This document shows, piece by piece, positions 53,877 to 62,166 of a DNA stretch of 64,000 bases (positions are counted from its first letter, which is position 1; the number at the start of each line of letters is the position of its first letter). Both the position numbers and the translations under genes were made by a program. The DNA is taken from the NCBI GenBank assembly GCA_013178375.1, contig JABLXQ010000060.1:1-64000 (forward strand). The letters are read 5' to 3'. The DNA is from Gammaproteobacteria bacterium (GTDB lineage: Bacteria; Pseudomonadota; Gammaproteobacteria; Pseudomonadales; Ketobacteraceae). The notes under the pieces were generated by a model. That model saw only the letters and a list, made by a program, of their open reading frames with translations, was not told the origin of the DNA and did not search any database.

Positions 53877-53984
53877 ATGACCATGAAGGAATCGGCCAAC
53901 CTGTTGTTCGAGATCACCCATCCGGAGCAGGCATTCTCGTTTGCCGCCCTGAAAGAATATCTTGAGAACATGTATTTCGGATAG
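53877..53984 (+). CDS. Small protein (35 residues) with strong ribosome binding site
   Basis: Begins MTMKESANLLFEITHPEQAF and ends LENMYFG. It is amphipathic, has no transmembrane helix and no cysteines. GGAGG 6 nt before the ATG and an intrinsic terminator 50 bp after the stop make a self-contained transcription unit. It is divergent from the PepSY/PhoPQ operon. I recognise no family; a regulatory small protein is possible. Confidence 0.55.
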   Translation: MTMKESANLLFEITHPEQAFSFAALKEYLENMYFG

Positions 53985-54034
53985 CGACCGTCCCCGCCCC
54001 AGACAGCGCTTACTGGTTTCGCCATTAAGCATAT

Positions 54035-54057
54035 AGCCGGCCTCCCGCCGGCTTTTT
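54035..54057 (+). terminator. Intrinsic terminator after the 35-residue gene
   Basis: AGCCGGC/GCCGGCT stem (54035-54041 with 54047-54053), 5-nt loop, five T. Oriented with the plus strand. Confidence 0.85.
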
Positions 54058-54168
54058 CGTTTATACGTCAGGCCTCTACACCCCCGCGCTTTTGCCCACC
54101 CCCCAGGAAACGCCGCCTCACTTTCGCCCCCCCTTCCAGCATCTGATGTCAGGGCATTCCCTGCCGGT

Positions 54169-54197
54169 TTGACAGGGGGGATCATCCGGCGTAGGAT
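54169..54197 (+). promoter_or_regulatory. Probable promoter of the photolyase operon
   Basis: TTGACA (54169-54174), 17-bp spacer, TAGGAT (54192-54197). Just downstream, TGTC-TAG-GACA (54203-54213) is a small dyad that might serve the B12-binding MerR regulator encoded at the end of the operon. Confidence 0.45.
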
Positions 54198-54230
54198 TGA
54201 TTTGTCTAGGACATAACATGGACAATAAAC

Positions 54231-55193
54231 ATGCATCCCAAAGCTCCCGTCGCCATCAGCCGCTGCCTTCTGGGCGATCAGGTCCGCTATAACGGTGACC
54301 ACAAGCACAACCGTTTCTGTACCGGCGTATTGGCCGAATACTTCGAATTTGTCCCTGTCTGCCCGGAAATTCAGGCCGGCATGACTGTTCCGCGCAAACC
54401 CATCCGGCTGGTACTGGAGCAGGACGAGCAGATTCGCGCCCGGGAATCCGACGATGCCTCGGCCGATCACACCGCCGCCCTTGAACAACAAGCCCATCTT
54501 TTTGTCCAGGACAATCCGGCCATTGCCGGCTTTATCGCAACCCCCAACTCCCCCAGTTGCGGCCTGTTCACGGTGAAGCTGTATCTGCCCAACGGCAACC
54601 CGGTGAACAAGACCAGCGGCCTGTTCAGCAAGACCCTGCGCCAGCTGAATCCGCTGCTGCCGGTGGAGGAATCCGGCCGCCTGAACGATCCGGGCCTGCG
54701 GGAGAACTTCATCATGCGGGTGTACACCTATCACCGCTGGCAGGAACTGAATCGCCAGCCGCTGACGGCAAAAGCCCTGGTGCAGTTCCACACGCGCCAC
54801 AAATACCTGGTGATGTGCCACAGCCACGACGCCTACAAAAACCTGGGGCAGATGGTGGCCCGCGCCGGCGACAGCGATCTGACGCTGCTGGGCCCCGACT
54901 ATATCCGCACGCTGATGGACGCCATCGCCACACCGGCACCCCGCGTCCGTCACTGCAATGTGCTGCATCACCTGCTGGGCTATCTGAAGAAACTGATCAG
55001 CAGCGGCGACAAGCAGGAACTGCTGGCCACCATCGAGCACTACCGTCTGGGCATCGTGCCATTGATAGTGCCAATGGCGTTGCTACGGCATCACTTCGAA
55101 CGCTGGCGCGAACAACAGCGTTATGTACTGGAGCAGGTGTATCTCGATCCGTATCCGTTTGAGCTGGGCCTGCGCAGCCAGGTGCACCCATGA
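54231..55193 (+). CDS. DUF523/DUF1722 (YbgA-like) protein
   Basis: 320 residues. The N-terminal DUF523 domain has ISRCLLGDQVRYNGDHK, VCPEIQAGMTVPRKPIRL and NSPSCG, with conserved cysteines (CLLG, CPE, SCG) that may bind a metal cluster. The C-terminal DUF1722/YbgA domain runs from about residue 190 (FHTRHKYLVMCHSHDAYKNL) to ERWREQQRYVLEQVYLDPYP. In several bacteria this protein is encoded next to photolyase, as here, where its stop overlaps the phrB start by 4 bp. It is first in the light-associated operon. Its biochemical role is unknown; a redox or photoprotection function is inferred. Confidence 0.85.
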   Translation: MHPKAPVAISRCLLGDQVRYNGDHKHNRFCTGVLAEYFEFVPVCPEIQAGMTVPRKPIRLVLEQDEQIRARESDDASADHTAALEQQAHLFVQDNPAIAGFIATPNSPSCGLFTVKLYLPNGNPVNKTSGLFSKTLRQLNPLLPVEESGRLNDPGLRENFIMRVYTYHRWQELNRQPLTAKALVQFHTRHKYLVMCHSHDAYKNLGQMVARAGDSDLTLLGPDYIRTLMDAIATPAPRVRHCNVLHHLLGYLKKLISSGDKQELLATIEHYRLGIVPLIVPMALLRHHFERWREQQRYVLEQVYLDPYPFELGLRSQVHP

Positions 55194-56614
55194 CAGTCGC
55201 GGTCTGGTTTCGCAGCGACCTGCGGGTGCAGGACAACCCCGCGCTTCACGCCGCCTGCAGCAGTCGCGAGCAGGTGCTGGCGTTTTATTTTTTCACGCCA
55301 GAACAATTTGCCGAACATGACATGGGCCTGACCCGGCAACGCTTCGTCATCGACAACCTGCTCAGCCTGTCGCAGGACCTGCAGAAGATCGGCGTGCCCT
55401 TGCTGGCGGAACGCTGCGACCGGTTTGACGACAGCGTGAAAAAACTGCTGACCCTATGCCGGCAATACGGCATTACCCAACTGCATTTCAATGAAGAATA
55501 TGAACTGAACGAGCGCCACCGCGACACGCAGGCCTTCAGCCTACTGACCAAAGCGAATATCGGCGTGCAATGCCATCAGGATCAGACACTGCTGGCGCCG
55601 GGTTCGGTGATGACCGGCCAGGGCAGCCCGTATCGGGTGTTCACGCCGTTCAAGCGCGCCTGGGTTCAGCTGGCACGTCGCGATGCCGTGCAGCCGCTGC
55701 CGGCTCCGAAAAAGCGCCAGATGCCTGATGTAAGCGCCACTGCCCTCGAGAAAATCGAACGCTGGGTGAAGCCGCAGGCCGCCAACGCATTCTGGAAAGC
55801 CGGCAGCAAGGAAGCGTATCGCCGCCTGGACCAGTTTGCTGAACTGCGCATTGAAGGCTACCAGGAACAGCGGGATTTTCCCGCGCTGGATGGCACCAGC
55901 CAGCTGTCGCCTTATCTGGCTGTGGGCGCACTGTCACCGCGTGCCTGCATTCATGCCGCGCTCAGCGCCAATCATTTTGAGTGGGATTCCGGCAATCCAG
56001 GCATCCAGACCTGGATCAATGAGCTGATCTGGCGCGAATTCTATAAACACCTGATTTTCAATTTCCCCGAACTGTGCAAAGGGCGCGCGTTCCAGCCGGC
56101 CACCGAATTCGTACGCTGGCAGCGCAATCCCGAGTTGCTGGACGCCTGGAAAAATGGAACCACCGGCTTCCCCATCGTGGATGCCGCCATGCGTCAGCTA
56201 TCCACGCTGGGCTGGATGCACAACCGCCTGCGCATGGTAACGGCGATGTTTCTGACCAAGCATCTGTTTATCCACTGGCAGGAAGGCGAGCGCTGGTTCA
56301 TGCAGCAGCTGATCGACGGGGATTTTGCCGCCAACAACGGTGGCTGGCAGTGGAGCGCGTCCACTGGCGCCGACGCTGCACCCTATTTCCGCGTGTTCAA
56401 TCCTACCCGCCAGTCAGAGCGCTTCGATGCCGACGGTACGTTCATCCGTCACTGGCTGCCGGAACTGAACACCCTGGGCAGCCGGCAGATTCACGATCCA
56501 GCGCCACTGAAACGGCAACTGTGCCGCTATCCGCAACCCATCGTGGATCACCGCGTGGCCGTGGACCGGATCAAGCAGGAATTTCAGTCGCTCAAGGGCA
56601 TCGCGCTTGCGTAA
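55190..56614 (+). CDS. phrB: Deoxyribodipyrimidine photolyase
   Basis: 474 residues. The N-terminal alpha/beta antenna domain starts VAVWFRSDLRVQDNPALHAA. The FAD-binding helical domain (about 200-474) carries INELIWREFYKHL, TGFPIVDAAMRQLSTLGWMH, NRLRMVTAMFLTKHL, and DGDFAANNGGWQWSASTGAD, matching class I CPD photolyase. It uses blue light and reduced FAD to split cyclobutane pyrimidine dimers. The start codon overlaps the upstream gene (ATGA). Membership in an operon ending in a CarH-like photoreceptor regulator supports light-controlled expression. Confidence 0.93.
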   Translation: MTVAVWFRSDLRVQDNPALHAACSSREQVLAFYFFTPEQFAEHDMGLTRQRFVIDNLLSLSQDLQKIGVPLLAERCDRFDDSVKKLLTLCRQYGITQLHFNEEYELNERHRDTQAFSLLTKANIGVQCHQDQTLLAPGSVMTGQGSPYRVFTPFKRAWVQLARRDAVQPLPAPKKRQMPDVSATALEKIERWVKPQAANAFWKAGSKEAYRRLDQFAELRIEGYQEQRDFPALDGTSQLSPYLAVGALSPRACIHAALSANHFEWDSGNPGIQTWINELIWREFYKHLIFNFPELCKGRAFQPATEFVRWQRNPELLDAWKNGTTGFPIVDAAMRQLSTLGWMHNRLRMVTAMFLTKHLFIHWQEGERWFMQQLIDGDFAANNGGWQWSASTGADAAPYFRVFNPTRQSERFDADGTFIRHWLPELNTLGSRQIHDPAPLKRQLCRYPQPIVDHRVAVDRIKQEFQSLKGIALA

Positions 56615-56641
56615 ACCAGAATCATCAGCAATGGAGAACAC

Positions 56642-57550
56642 ATGAACAGCATCAGCAGAGGCATCCGGCTCTGGTTCGATTCGGAAGCGACCGAGGTGGG
56701 CAATAGCGAGCAGGTGAACTGGTTGCGCTGCATTCCCTTCGTGCTGCTGCACCTAGCCTGCTTCGCCGCACTCTGGACTGGCGTGAGCACGTTCGCAATC
56801 CTGTTCTGCATTGGCTTTTTCTGGCTGCGCATGTTTGCAATTACCGCGTTCTATCACCGCTATTTTTCCCACCGCAGTTTCAAAACCTCCCGCGCCGCGC
56901 AATTCGTATTTGCTGTGCTGGGCAACATGTCCGCGCAGCGTGGCCCGCTGTGGTGGGCAGGACATCACCGCCACCACCACCAGCATTCCGATCAGGCGCT
57001 GGATCTGCATTCGCCGGTACAGCGCAGCTTCTGGTGGTCACACATGGGCTGGTTCACCTGCGATGCTTCATTCAAAACACCGTACGACCGCATCCGTGAT
57101 TTCACCCGTTTTCCGGAGCTGGTATTCCTCAATCGCTACGACGCACTGGTGCCGGCATTGACCATGCTGGCCATCTTCTGTCTGGGCGAGCTGCTGGCCG
57201 CGTTCGCGCCGAGCCTGGGAACAAACGGTCTGCAACTGCTGGTGTGGGGATTCTTCATTTCCACCACGCTGCTGTTTCATTCCACTGTCACCATCAACTC
57301 GCTGGCCCATGTGTGGGGCAAGCGCCGTTTTGCAACCAACGACAACAGCCGCAACAACCTGGCGCTGGCACTGATTACGCTGGGTGAAGGCTGGCACAAC
57401 AACCATCACCGCTACCCGGCGTCGGCGCGGCACGGCTTTGCGCGCTGGGAGATCGACATCACCTGGCTGCTGCTGTTGCTGATGAAAAAGCTCGGCTTGA
57501 TCTGGGAACTGAAACCGATTCCCGCCCGCGTCCAGCAGGAAATGCGCTGA
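56642..57550 (+). CDS. Acyl-CoA/acyl-lipid desaturase (delta-9 type)
   Basis: 302 residues with about four membrane helices. The three histidine boxes of the membrane di-iron desaturases are present: HRYFSHRSF, HRHHHQHSD and GWHNNHHRYP. The usual topology has two helix pairs with the boxes on the cytoplasmic face. It would introduce a double bond, most likely delta-9, into membrane acyl chains. It is placed between photolyase and an FAD oxidoreductase in the light-associated operon, with cyclopropane synthase later, so the operon both desaturates and modifies lipids, a membrane response to photo-oxidative stress. Confidence 0.87.
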   Translation: MNSISRGIRLWFDSEATEVGNSEQVNWLRCIPFVLLHLACFAALWTGVSTFAILFCIGFFWLRMFAITAFYHRYFSHRSFKTSRAAQFVFAVLGNMSAQRGPLWWAGHHRHHHQHSDQALDLHSPVQRSFWWSHMGWFTCDASFKTPYDRIRDFTRFPELVFLNRYDALVPALTMLAIFCLGELLAAFAPSLGTNGLQLLVWGFFISTTLLFHSTVTINSLAHVWGKRRFATNDNSRNNLALALITLGEGWHNNHHRYPASARHGFARWEIDITWLLLLLMKKLGLIWELKPIPARVQQEMR

Positions 57551-57588
57551 AGCGGGTCGCGTGAAAAGACATTTGTGTGAGAACTGAC

Positions 57589-58896
57589 ATGAAGGAATAC
57601 AAAAAAATTGCGGTGGTTGGCAGCGGCATCTCGGGCCTGCTCAGCTCCCTGTTGCTGCAAAACAAATATGCCGTGACCCTGTTCGAGCAGAACGATTACC
57701 TGGGCGGCCACACCCACACCCTCGATGTGGATCTGAACGGCCAACACTTCCCGGTAAATACAGGATTCATCGTATACAACGACTGGACTTATCCGAATTT
57801 CATCCGCCTGATGGATCACTTGGGTGTGGCGAGTGAAGAGTCCAGCATGAGTTTCAGCGTGCGCTGCGACCGCACCAATCTGGAATACAACGGCACTTCG
57901 CTCAACAGCCTGTTCTGCCAGCGCAAGAATCTGCTAAGCCGACGCTTCTGGCGTATGGTAAACGATATCGTGCGGTTCAACCGGGAAGCCACCCGCGCCT
58001 ACCAGCAAGGCGACATCGACCCGACCATGACATTGCTGCGTTTTCTGGACGAAAATCGCTACAGCGAGGAATTCATACGCTACTACATCATCCCCATGGG
58101 AGCCGCCATCTGGTCGGCACCGGAATCCGACATGCTGGGATTTCCGCTCGCTTTTTTTGTGCGGTTCTTTCACAACCACGGCATGCTGTCGGTGGACAAC
58201 CGGCCCCAGTGGCGCGTCATTTCCGGCGGCTCCCGCAGCTATGTCACCGCACTGAAGCAGCAACTGCGCGGACCCGTGCATACCGGCCGAAAGATCGAGC
58301 AGATAGAACGCTTCTCCCACGGCGTGCTGCTGCGCGACGATCAGGGCCAGCTGGAACCGTTCGACGCGGTGGTAATGGCTTGCCACAGTGATCAGGCACT
58401 GGCGATGCTGACACAGCCTTCGCCGGAAGAACGCCAGTTTCTGGGCGCCACTCCCTACCAGGACAACGATGTGGTATTGCACACCGACATCCGTCTGCTG
58501 CCACAGCGCAAGCTGGCGTGGGCAGCGTGGAACTATCGCATTCCGGAGAAGGCAGATCTGCCGGTTCATGTCACCTACAACATGAATATCCTGCAGAATT
58601 TTGTCAGCGACACCACCTTCTGCGTCAGCCTGAACCAGAGCGATCGCATCGACCCCGCGAGCATCATTGCCCGCTACCGCTACAGCCACCCGGCCTACAC
58701 GCTGGCGGGCATGCATGCGCAAAACAGTTTTGACCGTATCAATGGCCAACAGCACACCTACTATTGTGGCGCGTACTGGTTCAATGGCTTTCACGAAGAC
58801 GGCATCAACAGCGCCATTCGTGCCGCCCGCTCCCTGGGTGTTGAATTCGACGAGGTAGTCGCGCCATGCAAAGCGCCCTCTACGAAGGTGTCGTGA
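57589..58896 (+). CDS. FAD-dependent amine-oxidase-fold oxidoreductase
   Basis: 435 residues from the ATG at 57589. The FAD Rossmann motif KIAVVGSGISGLLSSLLL is followed by LFEQNDYLGGHTHTLDVDL, the dinucleotide signature of the amine-oxidase/phytoene-desaturase fold. This protein type is regularly found with DUF1365 and cyclopropane-synthase-like genes. The C-terminal FAD contact is in CGAYWFNGFHEDGINSAIRA. Its substrate is unknown; an acyl chain or lipid is likely. It overlaps the DUF1365 gene by 31 bp, implying coupled translation. Confidence 0.85.
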   Translation: MKEYKKIAVVGSGISGLLSSLLLQNKYAVTLFEQNDYLGGHTHTLDVDLNGQHFPVNTGFIVYNDWTYPNFIRLMDHLGVASEESSMSFSVRCDRTNLEYNGTSLNSLFCQRKNLLSRRFWRMVNDIVRFNREATRAYQQGDIDPTMTLLRFLDENRYSEEFIRYYIIPMGAAIWSAPESDMLGFPLAFFVRFFHNHGMLSVDNRPQWRVISGGSRSYVTALKQQLRGPVHTGRKIEQIERFSHGVLLRDDQGQLEPFDAVVMACHSDQALAMLTQPSPEERQFLGATPYQDNDVVLHTDIRLLPQRKLAWAAWNYRIPEKADLPVHVTYNMNILQNFVSDTTFCVSLNQSDRIDPASIIARYRYSHPAYTLAGMHAQNSFDRINGQQHTYYCGAYWFNGFHEDGINSAIRAARSLGVEFDEVVAPCKAPSTKVS

Positions 58897-59660
58897 GTCA
58901 CCGGCGACAAACGCCAACCGCGCACGAATTCCAGTATCCGCTGTTCATGCTGTACCTGAACCTGGACGAACTGGAGGAATTTTTCGCGCTGTCGCCGCTG
59001 TGGTCACTGGAGCGTTTCAACTGGGCCAGTTTTTACCGGCGCGATTTTATGAATCCGTCCGTGGCCAGCCTGCGCGATGCTGTGCGCCTGGAAATCCGGC
59101 AGCAGACCGGCCACAACTTCAACGGCGAGATTTTTCTGCTGACCCACATACGCTACCTGGGTTACTGCTTCAATCCGGTGTCTTTCTACTACTGCTTTGA
59201 GCAAGGCAAACTCATCTGGATCGTGGCGGAAATCAACAACACGCCCTGGAATGAACGCTTCCGCTACGTGCTGCAGTGCGACGCTGAAGAAAAGAAGCAG
59301 ACCTTCGCCTTCGACAAGGCATTTCATGTTTCGCCGTTTCTGCCCATGGGCATGCAATACGAATGGCAATTCAGCACGCCCGGCGAAAAGCTGTCGGTCT
59401 TCATGCGCAACCGCCAGGACGGCGTCGAGGTTGTCAACGCCACCCTGCTGCTGCAACGGCAGGACTTCACTGCGTCGGCACTGAACCGCGTATTACTGCG
59501 CTTTCCTGCCGTCACAGTAAAAACTGTCGCCGGCATTTACTGGCAGGCGCTCAGGCTCTGGCTGAAGCGCACGCCAATTTACGATCACCCCCTGTCAGAC
59601 GAGGCAACTCCCCATGCAATCCTCAACAGTCGGCAAAGCAACACAACTGACCAGCACTGA
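58866..59660 (+). CDS. DUF1365 family protein
   Basis: 264 residues. The family hallmarks are SALYEGVVSHRR, PLFMLYLNLDEL and HIRYLGYCFNPVSFYYCF, then VAEINNTPWNERFRYVL. The protein appears soluble and is of unknown function, but is almost always encoded between this FAD oxidoreductase and a cyclopropane-synthase-like methyltransferase, as here. It overlaps the genes on both sides (31 and 47 bp), so the three are probably translated together and may form a complex acting on membrane fatty acids, possibly a furan or branched-chain lipid pathway. Confidence 0.87.
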   Translation: MQSALYEGVVSHRRQTPTAHEFQYPLFMLYLNLDELEEFFALSPLWSLERFNWASFYRRDFMNPSVASLRDAVRLEIRQQTGHNFNGEIFLLTHIRYLGYCFNPVSFYYCFEQGKLIWIVAEINNTPWNERFRYVLQCDAEEKKQTFAFDKAFHVSPFLPMGMQYEWQFSTPGEKLSVFMRNRQDGVEVVNATLLLQRQDFTASALNRVLLRFPAVTVKTVAGIYWQALRLWLKRTPIYDHPLSDEATPHAILNSRQSNTTDQH

Positions 59661-60873
59661 GCGCTTTTGCCGTCAGCTGTTGCTGAAGGCATTCGCCCAG
59701 GCAGAATTCGGCACTCTCGTGATCCGCGACCAGGACGGCGAATATGAATGCCGTGGCAGCAAGGACGCCGGCACGATTCAGGCCCGCATCGACGTACAGG
59801 ATTCCGCCTGCTACCGCGACATGGTGTTTGGCGGCAGCATCGGTGCAGCAGAAGCCTACATGACTGGCGACTGGACTTCGCCCGATCTTACCGCCGTGAT
59901 CCGCTTCATGTCGCGCAACCTGAATGCGCTCAACCGGATGGAAGGCGGACTGGCGCGGCTCGCGCGGCCCCTGCAGCGGCTGTATCACTGGAATAACCGC
60001 AACACTGAGAAAGGATCGCGCCGCAATATCGCCGCGCACTACGATCTGGGCAATGATCTGTTCCAGCTTTTCCTCGATCCCACCATGATGTATTCCGCCG
60101 GCATTTTTCCCAGCAACTATGCCACGCTGGAGCAGGCCTCGGTCACCAAGCTGGACCGCATCTGCCAGAAGCTGGATCTGCAACCGCACGATCATGTGAT
60201 CGAGATCGGCACCGGCTGGGGCGGCTTTGCCATCCACGCCGCCACCCACTACGGCTGCAAGGTCACCACCACCACGCTGTCGCAACAGCAGCACGATTAT
60301 GCCCGCAGCGAAATTCGTGCGCGGGGGCTGGAGGACAACATCACGTTGCTGCTGCAGGATTACCGCGACCTGAAGGGCGAGTATGACAAACTGGTGTCCA
60401 TCGAAATGGTGGAAGCGGTGGGTCACCAGTACTACGGCGCCTATTTCGAAACGCTGGGCCGGTTGCTGAAACCCAACGGGCTCGGGCTGATCCAGGCCAT
60501 TACCATTGATCACAATCGCTACCAGACTGCCATCAAAAGCGTCGATTTCATCCAGCGCTACATTTTCCCTGGCTCCTGCATTCCGTCAGTGAATGCACTG
60601 CTGCAGAACTGCAGCGATCACAGTGATCTGCAACTTACGCATTTCGAAGACATCACCGTCCACTACGCCCGCACCCTGCGCGAATGGCGCCATAATTTTT
60701 TCCGCAACCTGGAGAAGATCAAGGCGCTGGGATACAGCGACGAATTCGTCCGCATGTGGGATTTCTATTTCTGCTACTGCGAAGGCGGGTTCGAGGAGCG
60801 GGTAATTGGCGACGTGCAGATGCTGTTTGCCAAGGCCGGCTATCGCGGCCAGCCAGTGCTGGGACGGTTGTGA
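59614..60873 (+). CDS. cfa: Cyclopropane-fatty-acyl-phospholipid synthase family methyltransferase
   Basis: 419 residues. N-terminal lipid-binding region (AEFGTLVIRDQDGEYECRG), then AHYDLGNDLFQLFLDPTMMY, the SAM-binding motif VIEIGTGWGGFAIHAA (about 197-212), SIEMVEAVGHQYYGAYFETL, IFPGSCIPS and the C-terminal RMWDFYFCYCEGGFEERVIG. CFA synthases add a methylene bridge from SAM to unsaturated acyl chains in membrane lipids. Here it is coupled to DUF1365 and to a desaturase further upstream. It may instead be a Cfa homologue making another SAM-dependent lipid change. Confidence 0.88.
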   Translation: MQSSTVGKATQLTSTERFCRQLLLKAFAQAEFGTLVIRDQDGEYECRGSKDAGTIQARIDVQDSACYRDMVFGGSIGAAEAYMTGDWTSPDLTAVIRFMSRNLNALNRMEGGLARLARPLQRLYHWNNRNTEKGSRRNIAAHYDLGNDLFQLFLDPTMMYSAGIFPSNYATLEQASVTKLDRICQKLDLQPHDHVIEIGTGWGGFAIHAATHYGCKVTTTTLSQQQHDYARSEIRARGLEDNITLLLQDYRDLKGEYDKLVSIEMVEAVGHQYYGAYFETLGRLLKPNGLGLIQAITIDHNRYQTAIKSVDFIQRYIFPGSCIPSVNALLQNCSDHSDLQLTHFEDITVHYARTLREWRHNFFRNLEKIKALGYSDEFVRMWDFYFCYCEGGFEERVIGDVQMLFAKAGYRGQPVLGRL

Positions 60874-60874
60874 G

Positions 60875-61384
60875 ATGTTGCTGAACGCCGTGCTGTTCCA
60901 GGCAGGATGGTTTCTGTGCGTGATGGAGCGCGGGCCGCTGGCCCTGCTGGCGTCGGCGCTGATCCTGCTGGTGCACGGACTGTATGTGAGCAGGAACCGG
61001 CGCGAATGGCTGTTCATTCTGGCGCTGGGCAGCTGCGGCATTGCGCAGGATTTTCTGTTCATGCAGGCCGGCGTATTCCACATCGACGGTCATGATTTTC
61101 CGCCACTCTGGTTGATGCTGGTATGGCTGCTGTTCGCCAGTACGCTCAATCACTCGCTGCGCTGGCTGGATCAGAGGCTTTGGCTGGCGGCAGTTCTGGG
61201 TGCCATCGCCGCACCGCTGAGTTATCTGGCCGGCGCGCGGCTGGGAGCGCTGCAGATCGAACTGCACATGTTGCCCGTGCTGGGTGCCACCTGGGCGGCG
61301 CTGCTGCCACTCGCTTTTCTGTGCAATCGCCGTCTGCTGCAAACACCGGCACCGACACAGACGACCGGGAGCACAACACCTTGA
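60875..61384 (+). CDS. DUF2878 family membrane protein
   Basis: 169 residues from the ATG at 60875, 1 bp after the cfa stop. Four to five hydrophobic helices (for example LALLASALILLVHGLY, LWLMLVWLLFASTLNHSL, LWLAAVLGAIAAPLSYLAGA) with the LNHSLRW motif of DUF2878. Function unknown; the family is repeatedly found in cfa/DUF1365 operons. Its stop codon overlaps the TTG start of the next gene. Confidence 0.8.
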   Translation: MLLNAVLFQAGWFLCVMERGPLALLASALILLVHGLYVSRNRREWLFILALGSCGIAQDFLFMQAGVFHIDGHDFPPLWLMLVWLLFASTLNHSLRWLDQRLWLAAVLGAIAAPLSYLAGARLGALQIELHMLPVLGATWAALLPLAFLCNRRLLQTPAPTQTTGSTTP

Positions 61385-62163
61385 ACCGTCTGCGCGCCAC
61401 ACTGCTAACGCTTGTTGTCATAATCACATTCCAGCTGGCGCACGCCCGGCAGGATGCACCGCCACCGCAAGCCGTATCCGCGCAACAGCTGCACTATGTC
61501 GGCACTGCCACGCAACTGGACACTCTCAGCCCGGCGTACACCGAATCCTACGCCGAACACTATGACGCACAGGGCAAACTGTTCAGCAGCCAGGTGCAGT
61601 ATCGCAACATGCAGGGCGAGCCCATCGCTGACAAGCAACTGGATTATCGTCCTCACCCCCACGCACCTGCTTTCAGTTTCCACAACCGCAAAACCGGTTA
61701 TCGTGAAGCCGTGATCTGGCGGGACGATGGCCGCATTCTTCTGATGCATGCCGACACGGCCCACACACTGCCACGGGAAAAAATCCTCCGCGTGCCGGAA
61801 CCGGTGGTAGCGGACGCAGGCTTCAACAGCTTCGTGCGGGATAATCTTGCGCGACTGGAACAGGGTGAGCGGATCGAATTCCATTTCCTGAATCCCGCCC
61901 GCCTCGACTGGTTTCGCTTCAGCGCCAGCGGCAGCGTGCTTGATCCGCAAAAGATTCAGGTGGTGATTGCGCCCAGCAATCCGGTGCTGCACTGGCTGGT
62001 GGAACCGATCCGGCTGATCTACGCGCGAGATTCAGGGCATCTGCTGCAGTACGAAGGCATTACCAATATCAGTCTGGACGGCGGCGACACATTGGTGGCC
62101 CGCATCCAGTATCGCTATTCCGTGAAACCGGTAGAATATCCGGACACTTTACCCGAGGGCTAA
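61381..62163 (+). CDS. Exported protein of the light-stress operon
   Basis: 260 residues from a TTG that overlaps the upstream stop (TTGA), with GGGAG 9 nt before it; no better in-frame start is seen. A signal peptide (RLRATLLTLVVIITFQLAHA) directs it to the periplasm. The mature part is rich in beta-strand patterns (YTESYAEHYDAQGKLFSSQV, RIEFHFLNPARLDWFRF, LLQYEGITNISL). I recognise no named family. Its place between DUF2878 and the MerR regulator suggests a role in envelope lipid metabolism. Confidence 0.7.
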   Translation: MNRLRATLLTLVVIITFQLAHARQDAPPPQAVSAQQLHYVGTATQLDTLSPAYTESYAEHYDAQGKLFSSQVQYRNMQGEPIADKQLDYRPHPHAPAFSFHNRKTGYREAVIWRDDGRILLMHADTAHTLPREKILRVPEPVVADAGFNSFVRDNLARLEQGERIEFHFLNPARLDWFRFSASGSVLDPQKIQVVIAPSNPVLHWLVEPIRLIYARDSGHLLQYEGITNISLDGGDTLVARIQYRYSVKPVEYPDTLPEG

Positions 62164-62166
62164 CGC

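Noticed and set aside
53745-55040. 431-residue minus-strand frame over the DUF523 gene
   Set aside because: It runs against a gene with clear family motifs and spans a terminator and promoter; no recognisable domain.
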